This document shows, in pieces, positions 20,975 through 32,823 of a stretch of DNA of 64,000 bases. The translations under genes and the position numbers were made by a program. Origin of the DNA: Liolophura sinensis (taxonomy: Eukaryota; Mollusca; Polyplacophora; Chitonida; Chitonidae); the NCBI RefSeq assembly GCF_032854445.1, contig NC_088305.1:5001-69000 (forward strand), read 5' to 3'. Under the pieces are notes generated by a model. The model saw only the letters and a list, made by a program, of their open reading frames with translations. It made no database searches and was not told the origin of the DNA. Each line of letters opens with the position of its first letter. The stretch's first letter is position 1.

Positions 20975-23900
20975 TAAGAACAAGACACCTTCCTAAAAAG
21001 ATAAAGCGACTCTTCATAAACTAAAGAACAAGGCCCCTTCCTGGAAATATTAAACAGCTCTTCATAAACTAAAAAACAAGGCATCTTCCTGAGAATATAA
21101 AACAGCTCTTCACAAAATAAACAACAAGACACCTTCCAAAAAAGATAAAACAGATGCTCATAAGCTAAACAACAAAAGACCTTCATGAAAATATAAAACA
21201 ACTTCATAATATAACCCTAACACCTTTCTAAAAAAATAAAACAGGTCTTCATGAACTAAAGAACAAGGCGCGATCCTGAAAATATTAGACAGCTCTTCAT
21301 AAACTAAAAAACAAGGCATCTTCCTGAAAATATAAAACAGATCTTCATAAACTAAAAGAACAAGGCAACGCCCTGAAAATAATAAACGGCTCTTCATAAA
21401 CTAAAAAACAAGACACTTTCCTTGAATATTAAACAGCTCTTCATCAATTAAAGAACAAACCAACTTCCTGAAAATATAAAACGGCTCTTCATAAACTAAA
21501 ACAACTAGTGTCCTGGAAAAAATGAACGACTCTTCATAAACAAAAGAACCAGACACTTTCCTTGAAATAATAAACGGCTCTTCATAAACAAAAGAACCAG
21601 ACACTTTCCTTAAAATATTAAACAGCTCTTCATAAACTAAAGAACACGGCACCTTCCTGAGAATTTTAAACAGTTCTTCATAAACAAAAGAACAAGGCAC
21701 TTTCCTTAAAATATGAAACACCTCTTCATCAACTAAAAAACAAACCAACTTCCTGTAAATATAAAACGGCTCTTCATAAACAAAAGAACCAGACACCTTC
21801 CTTGAAATATTAAACAGCTCTTCATAAACTAAAGAACAAAGCAACTTCCTGAGAATATAAAACCGCTCTGCATAAACTAAAGAACAAGGCACCTTCCTGG
21901 AAATAAAAAATAGTTTTTTATAAACTAAAGAACAAGGCAACTTCCTGAAAAGATAAAACAGCTCGTCATAAACTAAAAAACATGGCACCTTGCTGGAAAT
22001 ATTAAACAGCTCTTCATACAATAAAAAACAAGGCACCTTTCTGGAAAGAAAAAACAGCTCTTTAGGTTATCTAACCCAGATAACAAGACACCTTTTTGAA
22101 AATATAAAACAGCTCTTCATGAACTAAAGAACAAGGCATCTTCCTGAAATGATAAAACAGCTCTTTATAAACTAAAGAACAAGACACCTTCCTAAAAAGA
22201 TAAAAGAGCTCTTCATAAGCTAAACAACAAGACAACTTCCTGGAAATATTAACACCTCTTCATAAACTAAAGAACAAAAAACCTACATAAATATACAAAA
22301 CAAGTAATCATAACAGAAAGAACAAGACACCTTTCTAAAAAGATGAAACAGCTGTTAATAAAAAAGACACCTTCATGAAAAAATAAAACAGCCCGTCATT
22401 AACTAAAAAACAAGACACATTCCTGAGAATATAAAACAGCCCGTCATTATCTAAAGAACAAGGCACCTTCCTGGAAATATTAAACAGTTTTTCATAAACT
22501 AAAGAACAAGGCATCTTCCTGAAATGATAAAACAGCTCTTGATAAACTAAAGAACAAGGCATCTTCCTGAAATGATAAAACAGCTCTTGATAAACTAAAG
22601 AACAAGACATCTGCCTGAAAATATGAAACAGATATAAGAAAATCAAAAATCTCTCCATAAACTAAAGAACAAAAAACCTTCATGAAATCATGGAACAACT
22701 ATTCATAACATAGATAAAAAAACACCGTTGTGAAGATATAAAACAGGTCTTCGTAAACTAAAGAACAAAACACCTTCATAAAAATATAAAACAGCTCTTC
22801 ATAAACTAAAAAACAAGACATCTTCATAAAAATATAAGAAGTTATTCATAAACTAAAGAACAAGTCAACTTCCTAAAAATATTAAACAGCTCTTCATAAA
22901 CTAAGGAACAAGGTATCTTTCTCAAAAGATAAAACAGCTCGTCATAAACAAAAAAAAAACAAGGCACCTTTCTGAAAAGATAAAACTGTTCTTCATAAGC
23001 TAAATAACAAGACAACTTTCTGAAAAAATAAAACAGCTCTTCATAAGCTAAAGAACAAGGCACCTTCCTGGAAATATTAAACAGTTCTTCATAAACTAAA
23101 AAACAAGGCATCTTCCTGAAGTTATAAAATAGCTCTTCATAAACAAAAGAACAAGACACCTTCCTGAGAATATAAAACAGCTCTTTATAAACTAAATCAC
23201 TAAACACCTTCCTAAATAGATAAAACAGATCTTCAACTAAAAAACAAAAAACCTTTACGAAAAAATACAACTATTCATAAACTAAAGAACAAGACATCTT
23301 GATGAAAAAAATAAAACAGATCTTCAACAACTAAAGAACAAGGCACCTTAATGGAAATATTAAACAACTCTTCATCAACTAAAGAACAAGGCATCTTCCC
23401 GAAATAATAAAACAGCTCTTCATAAAATTAAGAACAAGACACCTCCTTAAAAATAAAAAGCAGATTTTTATAAAACAAACAACAAGACACCTTCCTGAAA
23501 TGATAAAAACAAATCTTCAGAAACTAAAGAACATGGCACCTTCCTGCAAAAATTAAACAGCTCTTTATTATCTAAAGAACAAGACACCATCCTGAAAATA
23601 GAAAACAGCTCTTTATTATCTAAAGAACAAGACATTTTCCTGAAAACAGAAAACAGCTCTTCATAAACTAAAGAACAAGGCATCCCTCTGAAAAGATAAA
23701 ACAGCTCTTCATAAACTAAAAAACAAGACACTTTCCTGAAAATATTAACAGCTCTTCATCAATTAAAGAACAAGGCACCTTCCTGAAGAGATAAAACAGA
23801 TCTATAAAACCTAAGGAACAAGGCACCTTCCTGGAAATATTAAACAGCTCTTTATAAACTAAAGAACAAGGTACCTTCCTGAAGAGATAAAACAGATCTA

Positions 23901-26030
23901 TATAAACTAAAGAACAAGACACCTTCCTGGAAATATTAAACAGATCTTTATAAACTAAGGAACAAACCATCTCCGTGAAATTATAAAACAGCTCTTCATA
24001 AACAAAAGAACAAGACACCTTTCTGAAAAGATAAAACACCTCTTCATAAACTAAAAAACAAGACACTTTCCTGAAAATATTAACAGCTCTTCATCAATTA
24101 AAGAACAAGGCACCTTCCTGAAGAGATAAAACAGATCTATAAAACCTAAGGAACAAGGCACCTTCCTGGAAATATTAAACAGCTCTTTATAAACTAAAGA
24201 ACAAGGCACCTTCCTGAAGAGATAAAACAGATCTATATAAACTAAAGAACAAGACACCTTCCTGGAAATATTAAACAGATCTTTATAAACTAAGGAACAA
24301 ACCATCTCCCTGAAATTATAAAACAGCTCTTCATAAACAAAAGAACAAGACACCTTTCTGAAAAGATAAAACGGGTCTTCATAAACTAAAAAACAAGACA
24401 CTTTCCTGAAAATATTAACAGCTCTTCATCAATTAAAGAACAAGGCACCTTCCTGAAGAGATAAAACAGATCTATAAAACCTAAGGAACAAGGCACCTTC
24501 CTGGAAATATTAAACAGCTCTTTATAAACTAAAGAACAAGGTACCTTCCTGAAGAGATAAAACAGATCTATATAAACTAAAGAACAAGACACCTTCCTGG
24601 AAATATTAAACAGATCTTTATAAACTAAAGAACAAACCATCTCCCTGAAATTATAAAACAGCTCTTCATAAACAAAAGAACAAGACACCTTTCTGAAAAG
24701 ATAAAACGGGTCTTCATAAACTAAAAAACAAAACACCTTCATGAAAATATAAAACAGCTCTTTATAAAATAAAGAACAAGACTTGTTATAAAATAAAGAA
24801 CAAGACACCTTCCTGAAAATATAAAACAGGTCTTCATAAACTAAAGATCAAGACACCTTCCGGAAAATATAAAACAACTCTTCATAAAGTAAAGAGCAAG
24901 GCATCTTCATAAAAATATAAAATAATTCTTCATAAACTAAAGAACAAGACACCTTCCAGAAAATATAAAACACCTGTTCATAAAGTAAAGAACAAGGCAT
25001 CTTCATAAAAATATAAAATAATTATTCATAAACTAAAGAACAAGGCAATTTTGTGAAAAGATAAAATACCTCTTCATAAACTAAGGAACAAGACACCTTC
25101 GTGAGAAAATAAAACAGCTTGCATCTTCATAAAAGTATAAAATAATTCTTCACAAACTAAAGAAAAAGGCAACTTCCGGAAAAGATACAATAGCTCGTCA
25201 TAAACTAAAGAACAAGACACCTTCCTGACAAGATAAAACAGCTCTTCATAAGGTAAAGAACAAGGCATCTTCATGAAAGTATAAAATAATTCTTCATTAA
25301 CCAAAGAACAAGACACCTTCCTGAAAAGATAAAACAGCTTGTCATAAACTAAAGAACAGGACACCTTCCTGAGAAGATAAAACAGGTCTCCATAAACTAA
25401 AGAACAAGACACCTTCCTGACAAGATAAAACTGTTCGTTATAAACTAAAGGACAAGACACCTTCCTGAAAATATAAAACAGCTCATCGTAAATAAAAGAA
25501 GAAGACACCTGCCTGAAAATATAAAAGAGATCTTCATAAAATAAAGAACAAAACACCCTCCTGAAAAATCAATACAGCTCATCGTAAACGAAAGAACAAG
25601 ACACCTTTCTGAAAAGATAATACAGCTCTTCATAAACTAAAGAAGAAGGCATCTTCCTGAAAACATAGAACAGTTCTTCATAAACTAATGAACAAGATTC
25701 CTTCCTGAAAAGATGAAACGGCTTTTCATAAAATAAAGAACAAAACACCTTTCTGAAAAGACAATGCAGCTCATAATAACCGAAATATCAGGACTCCTTC
25801 ATGAAAATATAAAACAGCTCTTTATAAAATAAAGAACAAGACACCTTTCTGAAAAGACAATACAGCTCTTCATAATCTTAAAAACAAAACACCTTCCTAA
25901 AAAGATAACACAGGTCTTCATAAACTAAAGAACAATGCACCTTCCTGAAAAGATAATACACCTCGTCATAAACTAAAGAACAAGACACTTTTCTGAAAAG
26001 ATAAAACAGCTCTTCATAAACTAAAGATTA
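20975..26030. repeat. 5-kb satellite, 48-bp unit
   Basis: About 105 tandem units resemble gctcttcataaactaaagaa followed by caaggcaccttcctgaaaat and ataaaaca, 48 bp in all. The units diverge mainly by substitutions, with some indels. Because 48 is a multiple of three, one minus-strand frame stays open through long stretches and gives a 16-residue repeat such as KVPCSLVYEELFYIFR. No upstream promoter, start or splice sites are evident. I treat it as non-coding satellite DNA. Confidence 0.9.
23716..24720. repeat. higher-order repeat, three copies of 335 bp
   Basis: Inside the 48-bp satellite three adjacent blocks repeat almost exactly with a period of 335 bp (identical landmarks at 23731, 24066 and 24401). 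The period equals seven 48-bp units minus one base. The missing base is an A in aatattaacagc, elsewhere aatattaaacagc, and it is missing in every copy. Confidence 0.9.
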
Positions 26031-27293
26031 ATTCTCACCGATCTTTTGTCATGCCCAACTATTTGCTGAAATAATTTCTTTCGAATTCAATGGTTGAAAA
26101 ATTGGAATTTATAGCCTTTCCTTGTTCTTTAAAAAGAAGATAGCACTATTCTGGAGGGAGAGTGTTAAACATACAGGCCAAGAGATAACACTCGCTATTG
26201 GACAGGGCATCTCTACATTTCCCCGATCTATATTCTGGTGGGACCTTGGGAGGACAAATAATGAGCTCGTTGTATCGTTTTCTACTTGCATGGCGTGAGT
26301 TATGTCACACGTGATAACACGTTATGTCACACGTGTTGTCAGAAACTTTCCAAAGGGTGGGGGCAAATTAGCGCAGAGCTCTTCTACACAAGACGTAAAT
26401 AATGGTGGCACACTAGGCCTTTAGCGAAAATTCGACTAACCCGAAGATAGGGAGAACGGCGACATCCACCCATTTCCGATCCGGCACCGGGATTCAATCC
26501 ATATCTCTTAATTAGTAATGTTTAGGCAGTACATAATACCTTACGCCAGCATACACGCATACCTGAACATGCAATAAACAAGCACATGGTACACATTTAA
26601 GATGCACCTAGGTTGGTGGTAAACCACTACCTAACATTACTCACTTGACCTCACGTAAAATGATCTTAGGCAACCTTCAACAATCTAAAACGATATCCTA
26701 ATGACACTGGTCTTCTGGTAAGAATACATTTTCTTTATTCGCGTAGTACTCCTAAAAATCTAGCAGTGTCTACATTTAAACCAGCTGAACCTAGATGTAA
26801 TCTTTTCAAATCACGTTTATATTTACGGTTTCTAATTACCTTTACATAGCACGCTATATTCACATCAGTTTATGCATATTGTACAAGTTACACTAGGTGA
26901 TAGAAGATATACTTCTCCAACTTCTTGCTTAAAATTGTCAAATAAACGCTTCCTAATTGATGACAGAATTGCATCTTATTATGTAATAGTGAAAGACAGT
27001 TTCCTAAAATATATCAGAAATGTACATGTGTACGGCAATAATGGAAGAATTATTTGAGTGCGGTGTCATTACCGTATTTCCCTCCACATTGACCGCACGA
27101 ATGTATTCCCTATGCGTAAATATGCATTCAGATATCTGTTTAACATGTGGCTTTCACAGAAAAATATCTGTGCTGTAAAACATGCCAGCTACACACAATG
27201 TATGCACTGAATTGGTATCTAAACAAAATGAGCATCAAAGGAAAAGAACATGAGAAGAAATTTGTAAGAATAAAAGCTAGAACTAGACATTAC
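26031..27293. other. no gene seen; may be intron or 3' part of gene A
   Basis: I see no recognisable repeat in this stretch. It lies downstream of the last exon found for the MRH-lectin gene A. The missing terminal exon of that gene should lie here or further left, but I could not identify it. Confidence 0.4.
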
Positions 27294-27420
27294 CTTAATG
27301 AAGCCTGGAAGTGCTGCCCAAAACGCCCTGTTGGGGATCATCTCCTGACCGGAAGCACCTCTGTGAAACTTCATCAAGATTATACCTCCCACCAAATACA
27401 CCACACTCAGGGCGAAAAAT
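27294..27420 (-). CDS. MRH-lectin gene A, transmembrane/cytoplasmic exon
   Basis: The exon lies between a strong acceptor (cttttaatctcttag) and donor (gtaatgtc) on the minus strand. It is 127 bp: one base of a split codon plus 42 codons. It encodes the end of a membrane segment, FFALSVVYLVGGIIL, then the cytosolic juxtamembrane part with EMIPNRAFW and a final GFIK. This is the layout of cation-dependent mannose-6-phosphate receptor and Atg27-type proteins, in which Pro and Phe-Trp follow the membrane helix. Gene B has a matching 127-bp exon at 48352-48478 with 22 of 42 residues identical. The exon ends in phase 0. The following exon was not found. Confidence 0.8.
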
Positions 27421-27434
27421 CTAAGAGATTAAAA

Positions 27435-27645
27435 GATTTATTTATATTATTTGACTGGTGTTTTACGCTGTATTGAAGGAATATTTCACGTATACCATGG
27501 CAGCGAGCTTCATGGTTCGAGGAAACCGGGCAGAGCCAAGGGGAAACCCATGACCATCCGCAGGTTGCTGGAAGACCTTTCCTCTTGTCAAAAGTGGGAA
27601 GGTCTGCCAGCAACCAGCAACACTAGAATCCACAGCCACCGCATT
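27435..27645 (-). repeat. tRNA-SINE family 1, copy merging into a minisatellite
   Basis: The SINE sense strand is minus. The tail and conserved centre are clear from 27435 to about 27610. The tRNA-like end (gcattgatgagaagcttctg) leads directly into a 12-copy tandem array of the same segment. Confidence 0.8.
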
Positions 27646-28029
27646 GATGAGAAGCTTCTGAGTTATTGGGTCACATTGGTGAGAAGCTTCTGAGTTATTG
27701 GGTCGCACTGGTGAGAAGCTTCTGACTTATTGGGTCGCATTGGTGAGAAGCTTCTGGCTTATTGGGTCGCATTGGTGAGAAGCTTCTGACTTATTGGGTC
27801 ACATTGGTGAGAAGCTTCTGAGTTATTGGGTCACATTGGTGAGAAGCTTCTGAGTTATTGGGTCACATTGGTGAGAAGCTTCTGAATTATTGGGTCGCAC
27901 TGGTGAGAAGCTTCTGAGTTATTGGGTCACATTGGTGAGAAGCTTCTGAATTATTGGGTCACATTGGTGAGAAGCTTCTGAATTATTGGGTCGCACTGGT
28001 GAGAAGCTTCTGACTTATTGGGTCGCACT
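27646..28029. repeat. 32-bp minisatellite, 12 exact-length units
   Basis: Twelve units of exactly 32 bp (ggtgagaagcttctgagtta followed by ttgggtcacatt) differ at only a few positions. Each unit corresponds to part of the SINE head, ggtgagaggctcctgggtca, so the array arose by amplification of SINE sequence. Confidence 0.95.
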
Positions 28030-29125
28030 GGCTCCCTAACAATTTGATCACAAAGACATCGATTAAAAGAAAATAAGACAATATTGAAAATAAATAAATA
28101 AAAGTCATTAGGGTGAGACCAAATATTCTGTTACACGGCAAATGTAATCGACATTGTCATCGTTTACATTACTCTCTTCAGATGCTATACGTGAACATTA
28201 TGGGTAAGCCATAGCAACATGTTCACTCCTGCAAAATAACTTCGTGAAAAAACAGAATCTAGTGGTACACATAAAAAGGTTTCTGATGTTTTAATTTTTT
28301 GTATCACTTGATGAAAATTCACCAAGAGATATTTAATTTTTGAGAGTACCTGGGAAGTTATCGAGGTGAGAGTTTAAAAAACTCTAAAAATCGCAACATT
28401 TTCAATTTGTTTACATTATTTCTGACCACAAGTAGATGTTACTACTAAGACCGTGTACTTTCTAGTATAAAACACTGTTGTTATAAAGGGTTTTGTCGAA
28501 TTATCTGATTAAGATGTTCTATAACCTTGTACATTAATGGTCATTAAATGCTGGTTGTAATGATTGAAACTCACACTATAAGTAGGATGGACCCAATGCT
28601 TATCCCACATCCCACATGTGATCCGCCACATGCTTTGGGTGTTACCAGGATATAGACCTTCAATCAACACACGAATACAAAAGGGTACAATCAAGGGGGA
28701 CTTTATGAGTTACAACAAAAGTAACGTCACATCGCATCCTAATGTCATAAAGGGTTTAACCCATCAAAATAACCGGTAAATGTAATGAAAGCAGAAAATG
28801 GTAAAGGTGGGTGGTATTGGCGAAGCGCAAGTCATCGTTTTCTCCACTTCTCTATTAAGATACACAGTCTACACACTATCCATATCCATACATATGGCGC
28901 ATTTGAAGCATCCGACCATTCGTTACAGGTCATGGTTCGAGTCCTTACTTTGTAGGATGATGAGGGTAACACTTTATGTCATAAGGCTCATGGTCTACCT
29001 TAATGTTCCTACTATCCACTACCTGCGGGCGTGTCAAATCTATGGGCGATACAGGTCAATAATCACAAGGCCAATTCCCAAAACGACGTTAAAGCACAAA
29101 CAACAGTAATAACAGAGTATATCAT
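28030..29125. other. gene A intron, no feature seen
   Basis: Unique-looking DNA between two found exons of gene A. One further exon (phase 0 to phase 2) is expected between 27421 and 30482 but was not recognised. Confidence 0.4.
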
Positions 29126-29236
29126 TTATTTAATTATTTTTTGATAGGTGTTTTACGCCGTACTCAAGAATATTTCACTTATACGACGGCGGCCAGCGTT
29201 ATGGTGGGACGAAACCCACGACCACCCGCAGGTTAG
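29126..29236 (-). repeat. tRNA-SINE family 1, short copy
   Basis: The SINE sense strand is minus. The A-rich tail, the motif aagaatatttcacttatacg and part of the centre are present. The tRNA-like head is missing. Confidence 0.8.
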
Positions 29237-29664
29237 AAGTACACGAAAATATATGTTTAATGGACGAAAAGATTAAATCAGGACGGAGTTCTTCAAAGAG
29301 AAGCAGTCTTCTCAAAAGAGAAGGCGAATGAGTGAAATCAGTTTTCAGATTATGTACCATGCTGGTATATATAGTTGTCGATAATAAAATATGTATTTCA
29401 GTTGTGTTTTGATTGTAACTGTTCATATGGCCAACGTGGTGATCTAATTCAACACGATAAATAGACAGCCCCTAGCCCCGGGTTCAGGGGAATTAGACAC
29501 AACATGAAGCAGACATCCCTTACTTGTCTTGTGACTCCAATGAAGCGGAAATGCACTGACAATATTTTCATCTTCGACAATGAATAGAATAATTTATTTA
29601 TATCTATGCACAGTTACTTCGTTCAGTGAGCATACATAATATCGAAATCGCTGTACATTGTGCA

Positions 29665-29970
29665 TTGTATTTCCACACATTGACCTAGAGTGTGCAGTGC
29701 ATTGTATCGGACTTTCACACACTGACCTTGAATGTGCAATATATTGTATCGAACTTTCACCCACTGACCTAGAATGTGCAGTATATTTTATCGAACTTTC
29801 ACACACTGACCTAGAATCTACAGTACATTTTATCGGACTTTCACACATTGATCTAGAATGTGCAGTACATTGTATCGGACTTTCACACACTGATCTAGAG
29901 TGCGCAGTACTGACCTACGATGTGCAGTACATTGTATTGGACTTTCACACAATGATCTAGAATGTGCGTC
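29665..29970. repeat. 42-bp minisatellite, about 7 units
   Basis: The unit resembles cacactgacctagaatgtgc followed by agtacattgtatcggacttt. It has 14 codons, so both strands show chance frames. A run of 12 G follows at about 29979-29990. Confidence 0.85.
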
Positions 29971-30482
29971 CTTTATAGGGGGGGGGGGGGCAACAGCGTG
30001 CCTTTATGAACAGTTCCAATCAAACCTGACTGAGTTATTTTTATTTGTATTCATCTTGGAAATTATTCACGAATTACGAATTTGAAATCTGAACTGGATG
30101 TCTGCTTAGAATATCGACAGTTTTCCCTGCATGTTTGTAAACTGTTAACTGCCTGTTCCATAATATATTAACGGTTTCATTTACTATTTTTATATTATTT
30201 GTATTCGATTTCACTTCCGATTTGTTTTCACACAACCGTAAGCCAATGCCTGTTTTTTTTGGAACAGTTGTTTGGAACGCCGTGAGAATGGCCCAGGACA
30301 ACATGCGTCATGTGCCTGTTTGAACTAAAGAACGTTTTGAACCACAGAATGTTTTGAACATAAAAAGCATTTTGAACAAAAAACCTTTCGAACAAAATAA
30401 AAAAAAAACATTTTAACAAAAGTATGGTTTGCAGGAGTTAAAAAACAAACAAACAAAAAAAACAAAACAAAACAAAACATAC

Positions 30483-30561
30483 ATATAGTGTTGGGGAATC
30501 AGGATCTTCACCGAGGGCTGAAAATTGCTGCTCACCACATCCAAAGACAGCCGCGGTCGTT
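30483..30561 (-). CDS. MRH-lectin gene A, exon 4 (luminal domain)
   Basis: The exon lies between acceptor ggtgtttctcttcacag and donor gtatgt on the minus strand. It is 79 bp: one base completing a split codon plus 26 codons. It encodes TTAAVFGCGEQQFSALGE and ends in TLY. The Cys corresponds to the conserved Cys of the strand that reads ISC in mannose-6-phosphate receptors. The Glu and final Tyr are candidates for two of the four sugar-contacting residues of MRH lectins. The equivalent exon in gene B is 73 bp with the same phases. A long A-rich tract lies just past the donor. Confidence 0.7.
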
Positions 30562-30692
30562 CTGTGAAGAGAAACACCGTCAGAAATTGTAAATCAGTGT
30601 AAGTATTAATTCAACATTGGGCGTATGTACCGAGCGTTCAAAGATTGGCTATCTTCATTTTGAGGTGCTGGCCGCAGAAGAGTGTTTTTTGT

Positions 30693-30957
30693 ATTTATTT
30701 ATTTGTTTGATTGCTGTTTTACGCCGTACTGAAGAATATTTCACTTATATGACGGCGGCCAGCATTATGGTGGGAGGAAACCGGGCACAGCCCGGGGGAA
30801 ATCCACGACTATCCGCAGGTTGCTGGCAGACCTTCCCACGTACGACCGGAGAGGAAGCCAGCATCGGCTGGACTTGAACTCACGGCGACCGCGGGTGAGA
30901 GGCTCCTGGGTTATTACGCTGCAATAGCGCGCTAACCAACTGAGCCACGGAGGCCCC
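30693..30957 (-). repeat. tRNA-SINE family 1, full-length copy
   Basis: The SINE sense strand is minus. From 30957 downwards it shows ggggcctccgtggctcagtt (A box), a B-box-like gagttcaagtcc, the conserved centre and the tail motif with A-rich end. It lies in an intron of gene A. Confidence 0.9.
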
Positions 30958-31099
30958 TTGCTTTTTTGTAACATGACTTACTTTTTCTATTTACTAGGAT
31001 TGTTCCCAAAACTTCCAGATTGTATGTTTTAAAAATATGAATTAGCTGTCTAATTCTATCTCACGGCCGCGTAGTATGAGCTTATTTCACAAAAAAGGA

Positions 31100-31257
31100 A
31101 AAACGTCCACCTGTTTTTTGTTTGATTTTATGATGTGCTAATTGTACTGATAACCACTTACTCTGTGTTAGTCTAAATATTTGCTCACCATATCACGGCA
31201 ATGTTTCCGAAGTCAGTATTAAGCCGTAGTCATTCATTCATTTATTCATTCATTTAC
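31100..31257 (+). repeat. LINE 3' end fragment with (attc)n tail
   Basis: The motif atatcacggcaatgtttccg, then ttaagccgtag, followed by repeats of attc resembles the 3' end of the LINE at 14.7 kb. It is a 5'-truncated insertion in an intron of gene A. Confidence 0.6.
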
Positions 31258-31345
31258 TGTCAATGCTGCTCTGGTTTTACTCCCTATACTGTTATCTCAT
31301 GCTGTATAGTTTAGTTACCCAATCATCAGTTTCATCACCGCTCAC

Positions 31346-31506
31346 CTCCCTTGTTCTTCCGCTGTGTACGTTGCCACCAAAGACATGTCGCTGGATTCTA
31401 TCAGTGATGAAATCTCATTTCCGGGCATCCGTTTGAATACTGCAGAAGACTGCTTCCCTGCGTCGTAATACTGTGGGAGACCCCCTCCTTTGATAACTTG
31501 ACAAGA
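31346..31506 (-). CDS. MRH-lectin gene A, exon 3 (luminal domain)
   Basis: The exon lies between acceptor tttgctctgttgtccccag and donor gtgagcgg on the minus strand. It is 161 bp, starts in phase 0 and ends in phase 2. It begins SCQVIKGGGLPQYYDAGK and continues to MSLVATYTAEEQG. The CQ near the start fits the sugar-binding Gln of MRH domains, and the Arg formed across the next junction fits the sugar-binding Arg. The remaining pattern, aromatic residues then a strand ending in TY, matches the middle of a mannose-6-phosphate-receptor luminal domain. Exon 4 follows 784 bp downstream. Confidence 0.75.
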
Positions 31507-31689
31507 CTGGGGACAACAGAGCAAATGCAAGCACTCAGCACTATTAATACAGAACAATGATGGCTTGCCTCAATCGCCACAGTATACCTGCAACACTACT
31601 AGAGTTGTGGTAAGCAGTAAAACTCACTGCAAACGGGTATACATCTATGGCTCATTAGCTCCATATGGCGACCTAAAGTTAAGATTATG

Positions 31690-31785
31690 TATATTCATTA
31701 ATTTATTATGGAGGATGACCTGAACGAAACCTGGGGGAAACTCACAACATTAAACAGGTTGCTAGACCGTCCCACGTACGGACTT
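31690..31785 (-). repeat. tRNA-SINE family 1, degenerate fragment
   Basis: Only the centre is recognisable (gaaacctgggggaaactcac, then gttgctagaccgtcccacgt). Confidence 0.55.
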
Positions 31786-32529
31786 AACATGAAAAAGTGT
31801 AACAAAATACACATAAAAAATAATTAGACAAAATACTAATATATACCTGATGTACATTTAGAAATATAGTGCATTTTTACATGGCGTTTGAAAGAAAACA
31901 ACACGGAATACCAAATACATACATATATGGATAAAGTCACCCAGAAAAGCTTTGACTTTCATGTCTTTAATGATGCACAATCGAGATATTGCAGTTCAAA
32001 CTATTGTCTAACTCGTGTATATTGAGCAAAAAGAAATCAACAGGACGTTACTTATTTCCTTAACCAGAGAACACCCCTGTTTCTGCTCACGTCACGCGGA
32101 CCGTATTTACCACTTAGCCATCTGAGCATGGATACGAGTGACGTGACATTGTGGTTTTGGTTTCTATAACATGGCATATCCCATGGCATAGTAAAATTTT
32201 CCACATAACATGTTGATTTATAGAGTTTTCAAGCTTGTCAAGACGAAAAGGCTTATTTCGTTTACATATCTTTCTATCCCTCTACAGGAATAACTAAGAT
32301 TAAGAAAATTTGGATCATTTCTTGATTGGGAAATAAAAGTAGTCTACGGTGGTAAGCATATAATTTGTTTTCGAATATCCCATCAAATCGGAGGAGGGTA
32401 AAAAAAGTTTCCTTTTCCTTGTCTGTACTAAAGCGGGATAGCATTAAAAGCCAGATGAAAGTTCATACTGTTGTGACCCCGTATACTGTGTGTATTTCAT
32501 TGTTATGCATTGCGAGTGGATTAGGCCGA

Positions 32530-32600
32530 TTATTTGATTTGATGTTTTACGCCGTACTCAAGAGAATATTTCCCTTATGCGACGGCAGCCCGATAATGTG
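32530..32600 (-). repeat. tRNA-SINE family 1, tail fragment
   Basis: The conserved tail tgttttacgccgtactcaag and the adjoining aatatttcccttatgcgacg are present. The rest is missing. Confidence 0.7.
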
Positions 32601-32823
32601 AAAGTTGTTTGCATTCAGTATGCCTATGGTAGTAGTAATACACATTTAAACTAGTATTTTACGTGTTTCTATACCATAAATTTCGTATGTAACACAAAAC
32701 GTTCTAGATTTATTCATGTGCTTTTCGAATTTTATCTGATCGAAAGCGAGTTTACTGTATCCCGATTGAGACATATTCTGTAGTGGAGGGCACAGTTACA
32801 AATGTTTTCACCGACTTAAAGAA

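Noticed and set aside
27646-28029. Possible CRISPR array (12 regular 32-bp repeats)
   Set aside because: The repeats are directly adjacent with no spacers, lie in eukaryotic DNA and derive from a SINE.
28130-28260. Candidate for the missing gene A exon after acceptor-like ttattttgcag
   Set aside because: The reading frame closes at once with TGA in the required phase.
29594-29960. Frames of about 100 codons on both strands
   Set aside because: They are the two strands of the 42-bp minisatellite.
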